Shown piece by piece: positions 4,722 to 5,287 of a stretch of DNA of 5,287 bases. Position 1 is the first letter of the stretch; each line of letters begins with the position of its first letter. Both the position numbers and the translations under genes were made by a program. The notes beneath the pieces are model-generated. The model was not told the DNA's origin, ran no database searches, and saw only the letters and a program-made list of their open reading frames with translations. Source of the DNA: Candidatus Nealsoniibacteriota bacterium. Its GTDB lineage: Bacteria > Patescibacteriota > Minisyncoccia > Minisyncoccales > CSSED10-335. Location of the stretch: positions 1 to 5,287 of the forward strand of contig PWOE01000006.1 in NCBI GenBank assembly GCA_003557585.1. The letters run 5' to 3'.

Positions 4722-5287
4722 AATAGCTTATCTTTTATTAATTTTGTCTCTTGTTCTCTTTCTTTCTTACTCTTTAAGCCTAGGAGTCAAGGCTTTTTTA
4801 TATGATGATCTTTCAAATGGTGGATCAACGACTGCAACTGGAGAGGCAGAAAGTAGCGACCCGCTATATGACCATGAGCTTGATCCTAATGGTGATATTT
4901 GTGTTCCTGATTGGGTTGAAAAATCTACAGACACTGACAGTGGATGTGGTGGTGGAGCAGCGATAACTCTAATTGACCAGAATGAATGTTATGACGATAA
5001 AAAAGAAGTTATCAAATGCAACGAATGGGAGAAGTTCGATTCAAGCAAGCAAGCTTGTCTTTGTGCTGGTGAATGTTTAGGGTCACCAAGCACTCCACGT
5101 TATTATAATAATCCAGAAATCTCAAATTCACCCCTTCTTTCTATAGGCAATACAAATATATTCCTTCCTGTGAAGCTTGAATGGCAATCTTTGGGATGGG
5201 GAGAAGAGACCGGCCCTCAATCTTTCAAAATAGAGATAGATAATGCTTCTCGTACCTTTATTCCCTTTGACCCCACTCAGCCTTTTA
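4714..5287 (+). CDS. Exported cysteine-containing protein of unknown function (3' end outside window)
   Basis: The frame from ATG 4714 stays open for 191 codons to the window edge, so the gene is partial at its C-terminus. It starts 8 bases inside the end of rsmA, suggesting translational coupling. Residues 1-27 are a clear signal peptide: MRK, a Leu/Ile-rich core (5-24), and a likely signal peptidase I site after V-K-A (25-27). The mature part begins with a Ser/Thr/Gly/Asp-rich stretch (31-60), followed by a cysteine-bearing region with Cys at 63, 78, 92, 102, 115, 117 and 121, including CLCAGEC (115-121). From about 148 (IFLPVKLEWQSLGWGEE, then PQSFKIEIDN) the pattern resembles the first strands of an Ig or fibronectin-III-like beta-sandwich, as in exported adhesin-like proteins; this is an inference. 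The odd visible cysteine count leaves open either a partner Cys downstream or metal binding. Being outside the membrane, it could be a surface protein. Confidence 0.85.
   Translation, partial: MRKIAYLLLILSLVLFLSYSLSLGVKAFLYDDLSNGGSTTATGEAESSDPLYDHELDPNGDICVPDWVEKSTDTDSGCGGGAAITLIDQNECYDDKKEVIKCNEWEKFDSSKQACLCAGECLGSPSTPRYYNNPEISNSPLLSIGNTNIFLPVKLEWQSLGWGEETGPQSFKIEIDNASRTFIPFDPTQPF

Overview
The window looks like a chromosomal segment of an AT-rich bacterium, most likely a member of the Candidate Phyla Radiation / Patescibacteria (Parcubacteria-like). The assignment rests on recalled family resemblance, not a search. It draws on the compact gene packing, the weak Shine-Dalgarno signals, the style of the two-LysM M23 peptidase, the short DksA/TraR-type protein, and two large proteins of no recognised family. 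No tRNA, rRNA, CRISPR array or insertion sequence is visible.

Layout. Bases 8-2645 (+) hold a tight three-gene unit: a very charged cytosolic coiled-coil protein (407 aa), a bitopic membrane protein with a charged cytosolic arm (347 aa), and a DksA/TraR-type C4 zinc-finger protein (119 aa). The gaps are only 6 and 4 bases, and the unit ends at a hairpin terminator (2661-2696) that probably serves both strands. Bases 2707-3708 (-) encode a membrane-targeted cell-wall hydrolase with two LysM domains and a complete M23 active site, starting at TTG. Bases 3709-3890 are a divergent intergenic region with a good reverse promoter, a forward extended -10 element, a long imperfect dyad between and across them, and a short direct repeat. 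Bases 3891-4721 (+) encode the 16S rRNA dimethyladenosine transferase RsmA/KsgA, probably from a leaderless mRNA. An exported cysteine-containing protein begins inside the end of that gene (4714) and runs off the window.

How the genes may fit together. rsmA (ribosome maturation) and the DksA-like protein (transcription control) are housekeeping functions. The other four genes concern the cell envelope or its cytosolic face: a cytosolic rod, a single-pass membrane protein, a peptidoglycan-binding hydrolase and a secreted protein. The most unusual signal is that the coiled-coil protein and the membrane protein, otherwise unlike, start with the same short motif (MS-[LF]-Y-x-x-YLK), as if both carry a common docking or targeting tag. 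The coiled-coil protein also contains an internal duplication with a period of 130 residues. Together these suggest an uncharacterised envelope-linked scaffold, which is an inference.
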